Positions 31,003 through 40,536 of a DNA stretch of 64,000 bases are shown in pieces. Under the pieces are notes generated by a model. The model was not told the origin of the DNA. It did not search any database and saw only the letters and a program-made list of their open reading frames with translations. The translations under genes were made by a program, and so were the position numbers. This stretch comes from Actinomadura opuntiae (lineage in GTDB: Bacteria > Actinomycetota > Actinomycetes > Streptosporangiales > Streptosporangiaceae), in contig NZ_JASNWF010000005.1 of the NCBI RefSeq assembly GCF_030283205.1, forward strand, positions 124,001 to 188,000, read 5' to 3'. How positions within the stretch are numbered: position 1 is the first letter of the stretch; the number at the start of each line of letters is the position of its first letter.

Positions 31003-31758
31003 TCACCACGCGGAGACGCGCTCCGCGACGGGGGCGGTCGCCTCGGCCGCGTCCAGGCAGTACAGCGCGTAGGCGTGCTGGATCACCGGCAGCGCGACGT
31101 TCCGCACCCGGACGCCGCCCTGCGTCATCCCCTTCTCCGTGCCCTTGTGGGCGTGCCCGTGGATCGCCAGCGCCGGTCCCGCCGCGTCGATCGCCTCGCC
31201 CATCAGGTAGCTCCCGAGGAACGGGTAGATCTCCGGTGGCTCGCCTTCGAGCGTGTCCTCGGCGGGCGAGTAGTGCGTCAGGCTCACCCGCACGTCCGCG
31301 TCCAGCTCCAGCAGCGCGGTGCCCAGCCGGTCGGCGAACGCCTTGGTGTGGCGGATGAACGCCTTCATCTCCGGTTCGCCGAAGTCGCTCGCGCACCTGC
31401 CCTCGAACCCGCCGCCGAACCCCTTGCCGCCCGCGACGCCGATCCGCGTCCCGTCGCATTCCACGACCGTCCCGTCGCCCTCCAGCACGGTCACCCCCGC
31501 CTCCCGCAGGACGCCGGTGATCTCCTCCTCCTCGTCGGAGTGGTAGTCGTGGTTGCCGAGCACCGCGATCACCGGCACTCCGAGATCGCGCAGCTCGCCC
31601 GCCGCGACCCGGCCCTCCTCGACCGTCCCGTGCCTGGTCAGGTCGCCAGCGACGAGGAACACGTCCGCCTGCCCGGCCAGCCGCCCGAGCCGGTCCCGGT
31701 ACGCCCCGGCCATGTCGGCCCCCACGTGCAGGTCCCCGGCCGCCGCCACACGGATCAT
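31003..31758 (-). CDS. Calcineurin-like metallophosphoesterase
   Basis: This 251-residue enzyme has the metallophosphoesterase motifs: GDLHVG, FLVAGDLTRHG, VLGNHDYH, then THYSP and HGHAHKG. Two metals would be bound by these Asp/His/Asn residues. The substrate is unknown. The ATG at 31758 overlaps the stop of the BON gene. It is third in an operon with a nucleotidyltransferase-like protein and a BON protein. Confidence 0.9.
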   Translation of the reverse strand: MIRVAAAGDLHVGADMAGAYRDRLGRLAGQADVFLVAGDLTRHGTVEEGRVAAGELRDLGVPVIAVLGNHDYHSDEEEEITGVLREAGVTVLEGDGTVVECDGTRIGVAGGKGFGGGFEGRCASDFGEPEMKAFIRHTKAFADRLGTALLELDADVRVSLTHYSPAEDTLEGEPPEIYPFLGSYLMGEAIDAAGPALAIHGHAHKGTEKGMTQGGVRVRNVALPVIQHAYALYCLDAAEATAPVAERVSAW

Positions 31759-31991
31759 GAAAGCCTCTCCTCCCGGTCCGGTTCCGGCACCGCGACGACG
31801 TGCAGCTCGTTGCAGATCTCGTGCCCCTCCGCGGCGGCCCGGGCGGCCTCCTCGACCGCGCGCCGCCGCTCCTCGCTGGCCACCTCGCCGCGCAGGTGCA
31901 CCACGTCTCCCCGCACGTCCACCCGGATGCCCAGCTCGTGCGCCCGCGACGTGAGCGCCTCCTGGATGTGCGCCGGCAGGTACTCGTTCAC
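31755..31991 (-). CDS. BON-domain protein
   Basis: This 78-residue protein is a single BON domain: a helix (IQEALTSRAHELG) then beta strands with the conserved VVHLRGEVASEERRRAVEEAARAA segment. BON domains bind phospholipid or interact with transport systems; with no signal peptide it is cytoplasmic. GTG 31991 overlaps the upstream stop (GTGA) and its own stop overlaps the phosphoesterase ATG. Confidence 0.85.
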   Translation of the reverse strand: MNEYLPAHIQEALTSRAHELGIRVDVRGDVVHLRGEVASEERRRAVEEAARAAAEGHEICNELHVVAVPEPDREERLS

Positions 31992-32629
31992 GGCACGCCC
32001 CCTTCGATGACACCGAGTCGCGACAGCAGGGCCAGGAACGCGTACGCGTACGGCGACTCCGCCGTCTCCGCGGCCACGTACGACCAGTCCACCTGCTCCC
32101 GCAACGCCCGGCTCACATGCAGGAATCCGCTGAAGTCGCAGGCCGTCTCGCTGAACGCCAGCAGCCGCATGACCACCAGGTCCGTCGCCGGCAGCACCGG
32201 CATGTACACCGCCCCCACCGCCATCTCCGTGGCCCGCCCCAGCAGCTCGGTGTCCACCGGACGCCCCGACGGCGTGTGGATCAGGTCGATGAGGTGCTCC
32301 CCGTCGCAGACCTTGGCGAGCCAGTTCTCGGGACTGTCCAGATGCCCCATGCCCGCCGCGGCGAGCGCCTTCAGCGCGTCCCCGACGTCGCGCTCCCGCA
32401 CCACGAAGTCCACATCGTGCGTCGACACCGCCGCACCGTGCGCATAGGCCGCGAACCCCCCGGCCAACGCGTAGTCGACCCCGGCGTCCCGCAACGCGGC
32501 GGCGGCCCGCTTCAGGCTCAGCAGCAGCCCGTCCCCGGCCCCACCCGGCCCCGGCGACCCGCTGCCCCTGACCACACCGAGATTCGGCACGCCCCCCGCG
32601 CGCCGCGTCCCAGCCTGCACATCCCCCAC
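31988..32629 (-). CDS. Nucleotidyltransferase-fold (MNT/AbiEii-like) protein
   Basis: This 213-residue protein has the minimal nucleotidyltransferase pattern GGFAAYAHG...STHDVDFVV (Gly-rich turn and D-x-D metal site), as in DUF6036 and AbiEii-like proteins. The C-terminus is helical. Some relatives are toxins that modify tRNA, others are uncharacterised. It heads a three-gene operon with BON and metallophosphoesterase. The first 30 residues are low-complexity, so the true start could be downstream. Confidence 0.7.
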   Translation of the reverse strand: MGDVQAGTRRAGGVPNLGVVRGSGSPGPGGAGDGLLLSLKRAAAALRDAGVDYALAGGFAAYAHGAAVSTHDVDFVVRERDVGDALKALAAAGMGHLDSPENWLAKVCDGEHLIDLIHTPSGRPVDTELLGRATEMAVGAVYMPVLPATDLVVMRLLAFSETACDFSGFLHVSRALREQVDWSYVAAETAESPYAYAFLALLSRLGVIEGGVP

Positions 32630-32723
32630 AAACGACCCCTACCCTCCCCACGCCACTCCCCACCTCCTCCCCCGAACACCCCCCGCCAACAAACCCCCAC
32701 AACTGTGGTTCGCCCTGGTGGGG

Positions 32724-33119
32724 TCAGCAGTCGACTAGGTCTGGGGACTGGTTGAGGAGTTGGGCTCGGGGTGAGACGAAGCGTGCGTGGCGGTCGGCGG
32801 CGCCGTCGGCGTCGAGGTCGAAGGCGGCGACGCGGTGGCAGTTCTGGAAGGCGAGCCGGACACCGAAGTGGCGTTCGAGCGCGCCGCGCATCGCGTCGCT
32901 GGCGAGGACGCGCAGGAGCTGGCCGCGTGCCCGCTCGTCCGGGGGCGGGGTCTGGTTGTCGGCGAATCCGGCGCCGCCCTCGCGCATCCGGGCGGCGACG
33001 CCGCTGATGACCTCCCATGCGTAGGGCAGCGACTCGCGGACGCACGCGATGAACGAGGCGTCGTCCACCTCGTCCCGCAGCGCCCTCTCCAGCAGCCGGT
33101 CGTCGACGGTCAAGGACAT
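32724..33119 (-). CDS. Conserved actinomycete protein (SCO5389-like)
   Basis: This 131-residue protein starts MSLTVDDRLLERALRDEVDD and contains ESLPYAWEVISG, FADNQTPPPDERARGQLLR, HFGVRLAFQNCHRVA and LLNQSP, matching from memory a protein widely conserved in Streptomyces near SCO5389. No catalytic motif is evident. Its role is unknown. It stands alone, with about 90 bp either side without a gene. Confidence 0.65.
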   Translation of the reverse strand: MSLTVDDRLLERALRDEVDDASFIACVRESLPYAWEVISGVAARMREGGAGFADNQTPPPDERARGQLLRVLASDAMRGALERHFGVRLAFQNCHRVAAFDLDADGAADRHARFVSPRAQLLNQSPDLVDC

Positions 33120-33187
33120 GGCCGTGCTCCCTTCCTCCGTTGTGCGGACAGTTTCAGGGTGACATGAAAACGATATTCATTCCAGCA

Positions 33188-34564
33188 TCAGCGCGCCGGA
33201 ATCCGGTAGGCGGCGGGCGGCGTCGGGGTGGTGCCGAAACAGGTCGCGACCGGATCCTCGACCGAGCACCAGCCGGGCCGGCGGACCGGCACGTATCCCG
33301 AGGGGACGCCCCGGTTCCCGATGATCGAGCGATACGTCGCGACGGCGTCGGTCGGACGGCGGGCGAGGGACGGGTCGGTCAGCGCGTCCACCGTGTAGAG
33401 GCCGAAGCGCGGCCGGAAACTGCCCCACTCGTAGTTGTCGGTGAGGCTCCAGTAGTTGTAGCCGATCACCTTGACCCCGTCGGCCATCGCCCGCTGGATC
33501 CAGTAGATGTGATCGCGGAGATGGTCGCTGCGGGTGTAGCCGTCCGGGCGGGGCTTGCCGTCGTCGGTCGACATGCCGTTCTCGACCACGTACACCGGCA
33601 GCTCGGGCAGCCGCCGCTGGTAGTTCTTGAGGACGTAGTACAGCCCTTCCGGCTCGGGGTCGATCTTCCAGAACTCGCCGGTCAGCGCGTAGCCGGCGGT
33701 GAGGTTCTGCGCGTTGGCACCGTAGTAGTAGTCGATGCCGATGAAGTCGAGCTTGTCGGTCACCTCGTTGAACAGGGCGGCGTCGAAGATGCCGTTCAGT
33801 GCCGTCCCGTACGCGACGTTCGTCGAGACCGGAGCACCCGGATCGATCTTGTGGATCATGTCGTAGGCGGCGCGGTGGGTCGCGACGAGCGCGGTCCGCA
33901 TGGCGGACAGCTGCCCGAGGTCCATCGGCCGCATCGTCAGCTCTTTGTACATGTAGGCGCTGGCCTCGTTGAACGTGATCCAGATGACGCCCTGGCGCTT
34001 GTAGCGGTCGACGATGAACCGGGCGTTGCGCAGCCAGTCCGCCCGGGTCTTCGGGTTGTCCCAGGCGCCCTGGTCGGCCACCCATCCGGGATACACCCAG
34101 TGGTCCAGCGTGATCATCGGCCGCATGCCGGCGGCGCGGATCCGGCGGATCAGGTCGTCGTAGTAGGCGATGGCCTTCGGATCGCGGACGCCCGGCCTGG
34201 GCTCGATCCGCGCCCACTCGACGGACGTCCGGAACACGTTTACGCCAAGGTTCCGCGCGAGCTTGATGTCGGCCGGGTAGCGGTGCAGGAAGTCGACCGA
34301 GTTCTTGTACGGGTCGCTGATCCCGGGCGCCTTGCGCTTGACGTACCGCGTCCAGTTGCTGTCGGGGAAGGAGCCTTCGCCCTGGAAGCCGGACGTGGCG
34401 ACGCCCCACAGGAACCCGCGGGGGAACTTGGCGGTCTTCGCGGCGGACGAGTCGGGGCCGGTACGGGCATGGGCGGCGGGTGGGGCGGTCACCGTGACGG
34501 CGGCCGCGAGGGCGAGAGCGGGGAGCACGCGCGCGAGGCGCGTTCTGCCGGACCTGCGGAACAC
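33188..34564 (-). CDS. Secreted glycoside hydrolase family 1 (beta-glucosidase-like)
   Basis: This roughly 458-residue enzyme has a signal peptide (RRSGRTRLARVLPALALAAA, cleavage near PPAAHA). The GH1 barrel shows FLWGVATSGFQGEG, the acid/base Glu in ITFNEAS (NEP is usual in GH1) and the nucleophile Glu in VYVVENGM. A C-terminal extension with two Cys (WCSVEDPVATCFG) may form a disulfide. It would hydrolyse beta-glycosides outside the cell. GTG 34564 is chosen because GGAGGGAG lies 8 nt upstream; an earlier GTG at 34582 overlaps that site. Confidence 0.9.
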   Translation of the reverse strand: MFRRSGRTRLARVLPALALAAAVTVTAPPAAHARTGPDSSAAKTAKFPRGFLWGVATSGFQGEGSFPDSNWTRYVKRKAPGISDPYKNSVDFLHRYPADIKLARNLGVNVFRTSVEWARIEPRPGVRDPKAIAYYDDLIRRIRAAGMRPMITLDHWVYPGWVADQGAWDNPKTRADWLRNARFIVDRYKRQGVIWITFNEASAYMYKELTMRPMDLGQLSAMRTALVATHRAAYDMIHKIDPGAPVSTNVAYGTALNGIFDAALFNEVTDKLDFIGIDYYYGANAQNLTAGYALTGEFWKIDPEPEGLYYVLKNYQRRLPELPVYVVENGMSTDDGKPRPDGYTRSDHLRDHIYWIQRAMADGVKVIGYNYWSLTDNYEWGSFRPRFGLYTVDALTDPSLARRPTDAVATYRSIIGNRGVPSGYVPVRRPGWCSVEDPVATCFGTTPTPPAAYRIPAR

Positions 34565-34982
34565 GGGACTCCCTCCGGGCACCGGACATGAATCTCTCTC
34601 GGACTACAGGTCCACGCGGGGCCGGAGTCAATCCCCGGCACATGGCCGGATCCGGCAACGCTGAGTCCTTGATCCACCACGCGCCGGACAGACGTGACCG
34701 AATCAACACCTTCGCGACCATTTACCGTCTCCTCCGGTGACGAAGCCCGCGGATCTCGCGGCCAGGCCAGTCAAACGCCGCACCCGCGCCGCCGGAACTG
34801 GAACCGCGTTCTGTGGATAACCGCCCCGGCCAGGAAGTCCGGAAGACCTTGATCGACCCGCGTATCCGCAGCTTGTGGCCCACTTCACAAAAAGCCGGAA
34901 AATGATCTTAATGTGCCCAGGCCGGACGGCTTTCGCCACTCCCGTCCCGCCCGCCCCCGAGGCTTTGTGATCTACCTGAGAT
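34565..34982. other. Intergenic region, no gene seen
   Basis: Nothing with convincing coding character lies here. The segment is less GC-rich in places (CTTCACAAAAAGCCGG, AATGATCTTAATG near 34880-34915) and contains TTGTGATCTACC (near 34964) just upstream of the promoter of the NlpC/P60 gene. Confidence 0.5.
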
Positions 34983-35336
34983 TTGCCTGAGCCGCCGAAG
35001 TCTGGCTACGTTCCTGCCCGGTTCATGCGGCACGGCAAGCCGCTCGGACAACAGAACACGCACCGACGCGCGGCGGCGGCACGTGTCCGGCCGCTCGAAG
35101 GAGCGGCCGGCGCCGTCCCACTGGGGCGCCACCACGGCGCCGCGGCGGACGAAGCCCGCGTCGATCGCCTAATCCGTGCAGACGAGAGGCACGGAGCCGG
35201 AAGCGGCCCGCAGGCCGCGGCGCCCTCCCATGGCGCCGCGAACACCCGGACGGACGCGCGGCATCCCGAACCCCACCGATTCACACGCGGGGTGACGGCT
35301 GCCCGGTAGGCACCGACCGCGAGATCTGGAGTCATT
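34983..35336 (+). promoter_or_regulatory. Promoter and long structured leader of the NlpC/P60 gene (possible riboswitch)
   Basis: -35 TTGCCT (34983-34988) and -10 TACGTT (35007-35012) are 18 bp apart, giving an untranslated leader of over 300 nt. It is GC-rich with several hairpins, for example CGGCCGCTCGAAGGAGCGGCCG around 35089-35110. In actinomycetes, NlpC/P60 and Rpf genes often follow a cyclic di-AMP (ydaO) riboswitch. I could not match its consensus blocks with confidence, so only a structured leader is claimed. Confidence 0.45.
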
Positions 35337-35387
35337 CTGCATACCCCCCGAATCCCCCTGAAGACCGGAATCACCGCTGGTGGCCTC

Positions 35388-35939
35388 GTGCTCACCACGA
35401 CCACGGCGGTCGGAGCGACGCTTCTGCTCGCGAGCCCTGCGGACGCCGGCACCAACGTCCCGCAGCGCGTCGCTCTCACGTCAGCGGCCACTCAGGCCGC
35501 CGGGGCGAAGGCCACGGGCGCCAAGGCCGCGCCCGTAAAGGCCACGTCCACGACGTCACGCGCCGCCAAGCAGAGCAACCGCGCGGCCGTCGCCGTCAAG
35601 TACGCCTCCAAGCAGATCGGTGACCCGTACCGGTACGGCGGCTCCGGACCCGGCTCGTGGGACTGCTCGGGCCTGGCGCAGGGTTCCTGGCGCAAGGCGG
35701 GCGTCAAGCTTCCGCGGACGACTCAGCAGATCTACAGCGCGGTGAAGCACAAGGTCTCCTGGAAGAGCGCCAAGGCGGGCGACCTGCTCTTCTTCTACAG
35801 CGGCCGGACGCACGTGGGCATCTACGTCGGGCACGGCTACATGATTCACGCGCCCCACTCGGGCTCGCATGTGAAGAAGGTCAAGCTGACCCACTACTAC
35901 AAGAGCCAGTTCAACGGCGGTGTCCGGCCCGGTTACTGA
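35388..35939 (+). CDS. Secreted NlpC/P60 cell-wall peptidase
   Basis: The C-terminal 115 residues are an NlpC/P60 domain with catalytic Cys in GSWDCSGLAQGSW (codon 35664), His in RTHVGIYVG and the polar His of MIHAPHSG. It cleaves peptide stems of peptidoglycan. The N-terminus is a signal peptide plus an Ala/Lys/Thr-rich linker. From GTG 35388 the signal lacks a basic start; the frame is open upstream, and RIPLKTGITAGGLVLTTTTA preceded by GGAG at 35328 suggests translation from CTG 35337 or ATT 35334. Coordinates given use the first conventional start codon. Confidence 0.88.
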   Translation: MLTTTTAVGATLLLASPADAGTNVPQRVALTSAATQAAGAKATGAKAAPVKATSTTSRAAKQSNRAAVAVKYASKQIGDPYRYGGSGPGSWDCSGLAQGSWRKAGVKLPRTTQQIYSAVKHKVSWKSAKAGDLLFFYSGRTHVGIYVGHGYMIHAPHSGSHVKKVKLTHYYKSQFNGGVRPGY

Positions 35940-35954
35940 GCCGGACGCATAGGC

Positions 35955-35992
35955 GAGGGCCCCGTACCGGACGACACCGGTGCGGGGCCCTC
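35955..35992. terminator. Terminator after the NlpC/P60 gene
   Basis: GAGGGCCCCG (35955-35964) pairs with CGGGGCCCTC (35983-35992), with an inner ACCGG/CCGGT extension. It starts 15 bp after the stop and lies between convergent genes. Confidence 0.8.
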
Positions 35993-36050
35993 GGCCTGCG
36001 GCTCTCGGCCTGCCCGCCTAAGCCGACTAGTACAGGTCCTTAAGCCAGAG

Positions 36051-37124
36051 CTATGAAAGCGCCGGGTAGTCGGTGTAGCCGCGGTGGTCGCCGCCGTAGA
36101 AGGCAGCGCGGTCGGGCTCGTTGTAGGGGCCGCCCGCCTTGATGCGGGCGGGCAGGTCCGGGTTGGCGAGCCACAGCTCGGCGAAGGCGACAGCGTCCGC
36201 GACGCCCTCCCGCAGCGCGTCCGCGCCGTACTCCGGCCTCGCCGGGAAGGACTCCGGCGTCGGGTGCGGGTTGAGAATCAGCGTGCCCGGCCATGCGGCG
36301 CGCAGGCGCCGCGTCCTCTCCCGGTCGCCCAGTTCCAAGACGTGCAGGTATGCGAGCCCCAGCGGCGCCAGCGCCTCCAGCAGCGCGGCGTACAGCTCGT
36401 CGGTGTCGCTTTCGCTGACGCCATTGGCGTTGCTACCGGGTGACACACGGAATCCCACGCGCTCGGGTCCGATCGCCTCCGCGACCGCCTTCGCCACCTC
36501 GACAGCGAACCGGATGCGGTTCTCGATCGTCCCGCCGTAGGCGTCGGTCCGCTTGTTGCTGCCGTCCGTCAGGAACTGGTGGATGAGGTAGCCGTTGGCG
36601 CCGTGCAGTTCCACACCGTCGAAACCGGCCGCGATGGCGTTGCGCGCTGCGGCGGCGAAGTCGTCCACTGCCTCGGCGATGTCGTCCAGGGTCATCTCAC
36701 GGGGTTCCGGGTGGTCGAGCATGCCCTCGGGTGTCCACATCTGCTCGCCCGTTGCGATCGGGGACGGCCCGATGGGCAGGCCACCGTCCGGATAGAGCGA
36801 GGGGTGCCCGACACGTCCGGTGTGCATGAGCTGCGCGAAGATGACGCTGCCCTCCGCGTGGACCGCGTCGGTGACCGCCCGCCATGCCCCCACCTGCTCG
36901 TCGCTGTGCAGACCCGGCGTCCAGACATAGCCCTGGCCTCGCACGCTCGGCTGCGTCCCCTCGGTGATGATGAGCCCCGCACCGGCCCGCTGCGCGTAGT
37001 ACTCGGCCTGTAGCGCGGTCACCTTGCCGTCGTTGACGGCTCTGCTCCGCGTCATCGGGGCCATCACCAACCGGTTGGACAGCTCCAGCTTCCCGGCCGA
37101 CAGTTGCTCGAACAATTCGTCCAC
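36051..37124 (-). CDS. Old yellow enzyme family ene-reductase (NemA-like)
   Basis: This 357-residue flavoprotein has OYE hallmarks: LVMAPMTRSRA at the N-terminus, HTGRVGHPS, the substrate-binding HGANGYLIHQFLTDGSNKR region, YGGTIENRIRF, and the FMN phosphate-binding end. It reduces activated C=C or nitro groups with NAD(P)H. It is transcribed divergently from the LuxR-type regulator gene at 37226 across 101 bp, so that regulator may have been its controller before decay. Confidence 0.93.
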   Translation of the reverse strand: MDELFEQLSAGKLELSNRLVMAPMTRSRAVNDGKVTALQAEYYAQRAGAGLIITEGTQPSVRGQGYVWTPGLHSDEQVGAWRAVTDAVHAEGSVIFAQLMHTGRVGHPSLYPDGGLPIGPSPIATGEQMWTPEGMLDHPEPREMTLDDIAEAVDDFAAAARNAIAAGFDGVELHGANGYLIHQFLTDGSNKRTDAYGGTIENRIRFAVEVAKAVAEAIGPERVGFRVSPGSNANGVSESDTDELYAALLEALAPLGLAYLHVLELGDRERTRRLRAAWPGTLILNPHPTPESFPARPEYGADALREGVADAVAFAELWLANPDLPARIKAGGPYNEPDRAAFYGGDHRGYTDYPALS

Positions 37125-37225
37125 GACGTCCTCCTAGTGGCGTTCTCGCTGGTGAAGAAGCTACGAGCGGACCGGTACGCGGCGAATCAGTAAGGTTTCG
37201 GTAGTACGCCCCGTAGTTTGGATCC

Positions 37226-39858
37226 GTGCTTTACGGGCGGAACGACGAACAGGCGCGGATCTCCGCGCTGCTCGCGCGGGCGCGCGGCGAGGGACGCAGC
37301 GGCGCGCTGCTGCTGCGCGGCGAGGCGGGCATCGGCAAGTCGGTGCTGCTCGACCACGCCGCGGACCTGATGGCGGGCGACGACGGGGCGCGGGTTCTGC
37401 GGGTCACCGGGATCGAGGCCGAGTCCGGCATCACCTTCGCCGGGATCAACCAGCTCCTGTGGCCCGTCCGCGACCGGCTGGACGGCCTGCCCGGACCGCA
37501 GGCGGAGGCCCTGAGAGCCGCGCTGAGCGGCTTGGGGCCGTCCGGCGAGGTTCCGCCCGCCCGAGACCGGTTCACGACCGGCCTCGCCGTCCTGACGCTT
37601 CTGGCCGACCTCGCCGAGGACGGCCCCGTCCTGTGCCTGATCGACGACGCCCAATGGCTCGACGGCGCGACCGCCGAGGCGCTCCTGTTCGCCGCCCGGC
37701 GGCTGGCGGCCGAGGGCGTGGTGATGCTGTTCGCCGCGCGGGACGACGCGTTCACCGGCGTCGGCCTCCCCGAACTGCCCCTTGAACGGCTGGGACGCGA
37801 CGACGCGGAGCGGCTCCTCATCGAGCACGGCCTTGCGCCGGCGGTCCGGGACCGCGTCCTTCACGAGTCGCGTGGGAATCCGCTGGCGCTGCGCGAGTTC
37901 GGCATGGCCGGGGCCCGGTTGCCGGACGGTTCCCGACCGTTGCCCGTCACCGACCGCGTCGTCGCGCGGTTCCAGAGCCAGATCGACGAGCTTCCCGACA
38001 AGACCCGCCTGATGCTGCTCATAGCCGCCGCCGAGGGACGGGGATACATGCCGAGCCTGCTCGGCGCCGCACGCGAGATGGGTGTCGGCCTAGGGGACCT
38101 GGAGCAAGCCGAACGGGCCGGCTTGGTGGAGGTGAGCGGACGCTCCATCGCCTTCCGCCACCCCCTCGTCCGGGCCGCCGTCTATCAGGGCGCTGTGGCG
38201 AATTGCCGTATCGCCGTCCATCGCGCATTGGCGTCCTCCTCCGAGGACGCTGATTGCCGTGCGCGGCACCGCGCGTCAGCGGCCCTGGGACCGGACGAGG
38301 ACATCGCCGTCGATCTGCAGGACGCCGCAGAGCGCGCGCGGAGGCGCACCGGGTACGCAACGGCGGCAAGGCTCTACGAGCAGGCGGCATACCTCAGCCC
38401 CGACATGGACGCGCGCGCCGCACGGTTCCGCGCCGCGGCCAGCATGGCGCTCCAGGGCGGTCGCCCGGACGAGGCCGAGGACTTCGCCGCCAAGGCGGGC
38501 ACGCTCACCGACGACCCCACGGAACTCGCGCGCCTCGGCCGTGTGCGCGCGGTCGTCGAGTACGAACGCGGCAACCGGCGCGCCGCCGCACGCATGATGG
38601 TCGAGCACGCCGCCCGCGCAATGCCGGACGACAAGGCGGCGATGCTGCGGGCGGGCGCCACCTATGCGTGGACCTCTGGAGAGACGCCGGCCCTACTGCG
38701 CGCCGCCGAATCGCTACCGGACGACGCGATGGTCGGCGGTCTCGCACATCTGGCCGGTGACGACCTCGCGTGCGGGGTGCCTCTGCTCACCGGCCTCGTT
38801 GCGCACGCGCGTACGACCACGCCGGAGCCGGGTACCGCCGCCGGCCTGGACGAGGCGGCGCAACTCGCGCTGATCCTCGGCGACGACGAGGCGGCACTCG
38901 AGCTGGCCGCCGCCGAGGCCGCGCGCTGCCGCCTGAACGGACTGATCGGCGCGCTGCCGGGCGTCCTGCGGACGCAGGCGCAGGCACAGGTCGCGACGGG
39001 CCTGCATACGGACGCCGAGGCCACCCTGATCGAGGCGATCTCGCTCGCCTGCGACACCGGACTGCCCAACAGCGACTGGCGGCTTTCCGCCGTGTTCGCC
39101 CGCGTGGCGGCGGTCGAGGGCGACGAATCCCGGTTGTGCGCCATGCCGGAGAACACCGGCGGGGCGCTGGGCCTCCTCGAACTCGGACTCGGCCGGTACG
39201 ACGACGCGCTCCGCCACCTGGAGGCCGTCCCCTACCAGTACAGCGCGGACACCATGCTCGCCATGGCGGACCTGGTAGAGGCCGCCATGCGCGCCGGTCA
39301 ACCCGAACGTGCCCGCGCACCGCTCGACCGATTCCGCGCCTGGGCCGACGCCGTGCAGCAGCCGTGGGCATTGGCGACCGCCCTGCGCTGTGAAGCCCTC
39401 CTGGCCGACAGCGAAGAACCCTACGAACAGGCCATCCGCCTACACGAAAAGGCGACGCGCCCATTCGAAAAGCCCGTACCGAGCTTCTCTACGGAGAGTG
39501 GCTACGCCGGACCCGTCGTCGCACCGACGCCCGTACGCCTCTTCGCTCCGCGATGGAAATCTTCGAGCGGCTACGCGCCAAGCCCTGGCTCGACCGCGCA
39601 CACGCTGAACTGCGCGCCACCGGTGAGTCCGGCTCTACATCGACTCCCACCGCGCCGGTACTGCTCGACCGCCTCACCCCACAGGAACTCCAGGTCGTCC
39701 GTCTCGCCGCGGAGGGCATCAGCAGCCGCGAGATAGCCGCGCAGCTGTTCCTCAGCCGCCGGACGGTCGAATACCACCTCTACAAGGCCTATCCCAAGCT
39801 CGGCATCTCCTCCCGCAAGGAACTCGCCCGCCTCGCTCTGGAACCCTCATCCACATGA
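37226..39858 (+). pseudogene. Large LuxR-family (AAA/STAND) regulator interrupted by a -1 frameshift
   Basis: The first frame encodes an AAA_16-type ATPase (P-loop GEAGIGKSVLLD near residue 35, Walker B LCLIDDAQWLDG) and TPR-like repeats up to about residue 750. At about 39471, AAAAGCCCG lacks one G expected from the downstream frame. In the corrected frame the protein continues ARTELLYGEWLRRTRRRTDA and on to a LuxR HTH (LTPQELQVVRLAAEGISSREIA) that ends at 39858. The uncorrected frame runs to 39736 without an HTH. Start GTG 37226 has a -10-like TAGTTT 6 nt upstream. Either a true inactivating mutation or a sequencing error. Confidence 0.85.
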
Positions 39859-40536
39859 CCGCGACCGCTGCGGAACGCTCGCACGCCTCACTCCTGGCCC
39901 TCTCCGTAGGCGACGCCCTCGGGTCCCAGTTCTTCGTCCCCGACAACCGCCCCGCCTTCGAGACCCAGACCCTTCCGCCAGGGCCATGGCAGTGGACGGA
40001 CGACACGGAGATGGCCGCGTCCATCCACCTCGTCCTCTGCAAGCACAACACCATCGACCAGCGGGCGACCCGTCCGAGGCGGCCCGCCAAGCGGTCCTTG
40101 CCTCCGAGATAACGCACCCCCATCCAGAGGCCATCGCGCGGGCGCGATCGCCGTAGCCGTGGCCACGGCCATCGCGCCCGGCAACCCGTCACCGGGCGGC
40201 TTCCTGGACGAGGTCCTAGAGCACACGCCCCAGGGCACGGTCCGCCAAGGCATCGTCGAAGCGCGCCGGCTGCTGACCATCGGCGACCCGACGACCGCCG
40301 CCGCCATCCTGGGCAACGGCCGCCAGGTCGCCGCACACGACACCGTGCCGTTCACACTGTGGGCTGCGGCCCGCCATCTCGGCGACTACGAGCGGGCGTT
40401 CTGGACCACAGCGGCTGCAGGCGGCGACATCGACACCACCTGCGCGATAGTCGGCGGCATCATCGGACACCCGCCCGCTGCCTGGCTCGCCGAAACCGAG
40501 CCGCTCCCTAACTGGTGCCTACAGGCCGCGCTATGA
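39855..40536 (+). pseudogene. ADP-ribosylglycohydrolase (DraG-like) gene with internal deletion and frameshift
   Basis: The 5' part encodes a normal family start (SHASLLALSVGDALGSQFF, WQWTDDTEMAASI with the D-D-T-E metal motif). After TIDQ (about 40062) the expected middle is missing; sequence resumes in another frame at DPSEAARQAVLASEITHPHP, shifts again near 40136, then continues AVAVATAIAPGNPSPGGF to GGDIDTTCAIVGGIIG, the C-terminal metal motif. The protein would remove ADP-ribose from Arg or other targets if whole. The start overlaps the LuxR gene end (ATGA), so both decayed genes were one operon. Confidence 0.85.

Noticed and set aside
31988..32629. MNT-HEPN type toxin-antitoxin pair
   Set aside because: The nucleotidyltransferase-like protein has no HEPN partner; its neighbours are BON and metallophosphoesterase genes.
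34983..35336. A firm call of a ydaO (cyclic di-AMP) riboswitch
   Set aside because: Gene context fits, but I could not locate the conserved sequence blocks by eye.
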